Origin: Sporosarcina thermotolerans
GTDB taxonomy: Bacteria > Bacillota > Bacilli > Bacillales_A > Planococcaceae
DNA length: 64,000 nt
Assembly (NCBI RefSeq): GCF_030067815.1
Contig: NZ_CP125968.1
Coordinates: 725,501 to 789,500, forward strand
Reading direction: 5' to 3'
Positions 62,439-64,000 of this stretch are shown piece after piece (positions within the stretch are counted from its first letter, which is position 1; every line of letters starts with the position of its first letter). Below the pieces are notes generated by a model, which did no database searches, was not told the origin of the DNA, and saw nothing but the letters and a program-made list of their open reading frames with translations. The position numbers were made by a program, and so were the translations under genes.

Positions 62439-62509
62439 ATTTATACTCAGAAATTGTTGTAGTATTCTTGTTTTTTATACATAATCGAAGGAAACCGGAG
62501 GTGAAAGAT

Positions 62510-63354
62510 GTGAAAGAAATTTTATCATTGGATCATGTTTCCTATACATACGAATCTGTTGAAGGTGAGTCCCGTAAGGCGGTTGATGATGTGTGTTTCA
62601 CCGTTTGGGAAGGGGAATGGATTGCGATTGTTGGTCATAATGGGTCGGGTAAATCAACATTGGCTAAATTGATGATAGGTCTTTTATTCCCCGAAGCTGG
62701 TAAGCTTAGTGTTTTCCTCGAAGAACTGAACACTGAAAACCTATGGGATATCCGTTCCCGGATTGGCATGGTTTTTCAAAATCCGGATAACCAATTCGTA
62801 GGTTCGACTGTTCAGGACGACGTGGCATTCGCACTCGAGAATAACGGTGTTCCGTTTGAACAGATGGTGCCAAGGGTCCATGATTCGCTTGCTCAAGTGA
62901 ACATGGAAGAATTTCTGGATCATGAACCCCACCACCTCTCGGGGGACAAAAACAGCGGGTGGCTATTGCAGGTGCACTTGCAATGCGTCCCAAGCTTCTG
63001 ATTTTAGATGAGGCGACTTCTATGCTTGATCCACAAGGTCGAGATGAAGTGATTAAAGTCGTTGATGAATTAAAACAAACAACCGGACTCACTGTTATTT
63101 CGATTACACATGATCTTGAAGAGGTGCTGTTGGCTGACAAGGTCATCGTCATGAATGATGGGAAGATGATGATGAGCGGAAAGCCTGAAGAAATATTTTC
63201 TCATGACGAGCAACTTGAGGCGATTGGGTTGGACTTGCCTTTCGCATCAAGACTATCAAGATTACTCCGTGAGGAAGGTATTGCAATACAAGGTCAACAT
63301 ACGACGGAAAAAGAGTTGGTGAATGAACTATGGACATTTCACTGCAACAAGTAG
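62510..63354 (+). CDS. ecfA1: ECF transporter ATPase EcfA1, frameshifted once in this sequence
   Basis: This ABC ATPase energises vitamin S components such as BioY. Walker A is [15 protein letters not shown], the Q-loop [13 protein letters not shown], the signature [14 protein letters not shown] and Walker [14 protein letters not shown], with the H-loop in THDLEEV. A G is missing in the run 62941-62945, just at the signature motif; with it the protein has 281 aa. The GTG start at 62510 follows GGAGGTGAAAG. Its 3' end overlaps ecfA2 by 25 bp. Confidence 0.94.
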
Positions 63355-64000
63355 GATATTCATATGCATCAGGGACACCATTTGAAAAAAGGGCGTTGCA
63401 TGAAGTGAATGCCACTATTAAATCGGGCTCCTATACAGCGGTCATTGGTCATACTGGGTCTGGTAAATCGACATTGCTTCTTCATTTAAATGGTCTTCTG
63501 AAACCTACCGAGGGAACGGTACGCGTTGGGGACGTCAACATAACTGCCGGCACAAAAGCTAAAGAATTGAAAGAAATACGCAAACGCGTCGGCATTGTCT
63601 TCCAATTTCCGGAGCATCAACTGTTTGAGGAAACTGTGGAGAAGATATAATGTTTGGTCCGATGAATTTCGGAGTTCCTGCCGAAGAGGCAAGGCGCCGT
63701 GCTCATGAGCTGATCAAATTACTTGGATTGCCAGAAGACGTTGCAGAAAAATCACCTTTTGATTTATCTGGTGGGCAAATGCGCCGGGTGGCGATTGCAG
63801 GAGTCCTTGCTTTTAAACCATCCATATTAATCTTAGATGAACCAACTGCAGGACTTGACCCGCGTGGACGGAAAGAAATCATGGAATTGTTCAATAGACT
63901 ACATGAAGAAGAGGGTTTGACTACCATACTTGTCACGCATAGTATGGAAGATGCGGCCAAGTATGCGGATCACATACTTGTCATGCATGAAGGGCGTTCA
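63330..64000 (+). CDS. ecfA2: ECF transporter ATPase EcfA2, frameshifted once and cut by the window end
   Basis: This second ATPase of the ECF module begins [20 protein letters not shown]. It has Walker [16 protein letters not shown]-loop [16 protein letters not shown], signature [14 protein letters not shown], Walker [16 protein letters not shown] and H-loop THSMEDA. A base is missing at about 63644, where [12 protein letters not shown] should be continuous. The last residues are off the window. The expected next gene is the membrane coupling protein ecfT, which cannot be seen. The start lies within ecfA1, so translation is probably coupled. Confidence 0.94.

Overview
The window is 64 kb of a low-GC Gram-positive, endospore-forming chromosome. 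Gene order, protein identity to Bacillus and the presence of sigH, a CotD-like coat protein and an S-layer-anchored hydrolase point to Bacillales, most likely Planococcaceae (Sporosarcina-like). That placement is inference; no rRNA gene is present to confirm it.

Layout. (1) 1-14.0 kb is accessory and metabolic: the start of an HtrA-like protease, an aldehyde dehydrogenase/DUF779 pair, an SGNH hydrolase with three SLH domains, a YuxK-like thiol oxidoreductase, a coat protein, a SAM-riboswitch-controlled methionine operon (yitJ homologue then metH) on the minus strand, BirA-type-controlled bioY, and an unrecognised 557-residue membrane protein. (2) 14.2-30 kb is the classic ctsR-mcsA-mcsB-clpC, radA, yacL, ispD-ispF, gltX, T-box-cysE-cysS-mrnC-rlmB-rae1, sigH, rpmG-secE block. 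(3) 30.3-46.9 kb holds nusG, rplKA, rplJL with its L10 leader, a YbxB-like methyltransferase, rpoBC and the str operon (rplGB, rpsL, rpsG, fusA, tuf). (4) 47-62.1 kb is the S10-spc-alpha supercluster from rpsJ to rplQ. (5) 62.1-64 kb starts the ECF transporter ATPase operon (ecfA1, ecfA2, the latter cut by the window end).

Sequence quality dominates interpretation. Seventeen genes that should be intact, including rpoB, rpoC, fusA, rpsL, rplK, rplN, secY, cysS and metH, are broken by about 28 one- or two-base indels, mostly lost bases in or beside short homopolymers. Restoring them gives whole-codon, family-typical lengths (for example EF-G 692 aa, L11 141 aa, L14 122 aa, RpoB 1177 aa). I treat these as sequencing or assembly errors and annotate each gene over its full span. 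A different case is the adk-infA interval, where only eroded pieces of map remain; this looks like real gene loss.

The most interesting non-coding structure is: four tandem arrays of 20-21-nt units (one organised as a 42-nt higher-order repeat), three of them 15-72 bp upstream of a promoter and the fourth about 145 bp upstream with a palindromic element between; two dispersed palindromic elements whose termini covary; a structured RNA just downstream of rplQ; and an apparent terminator/antiterminator leader before ecfA1.
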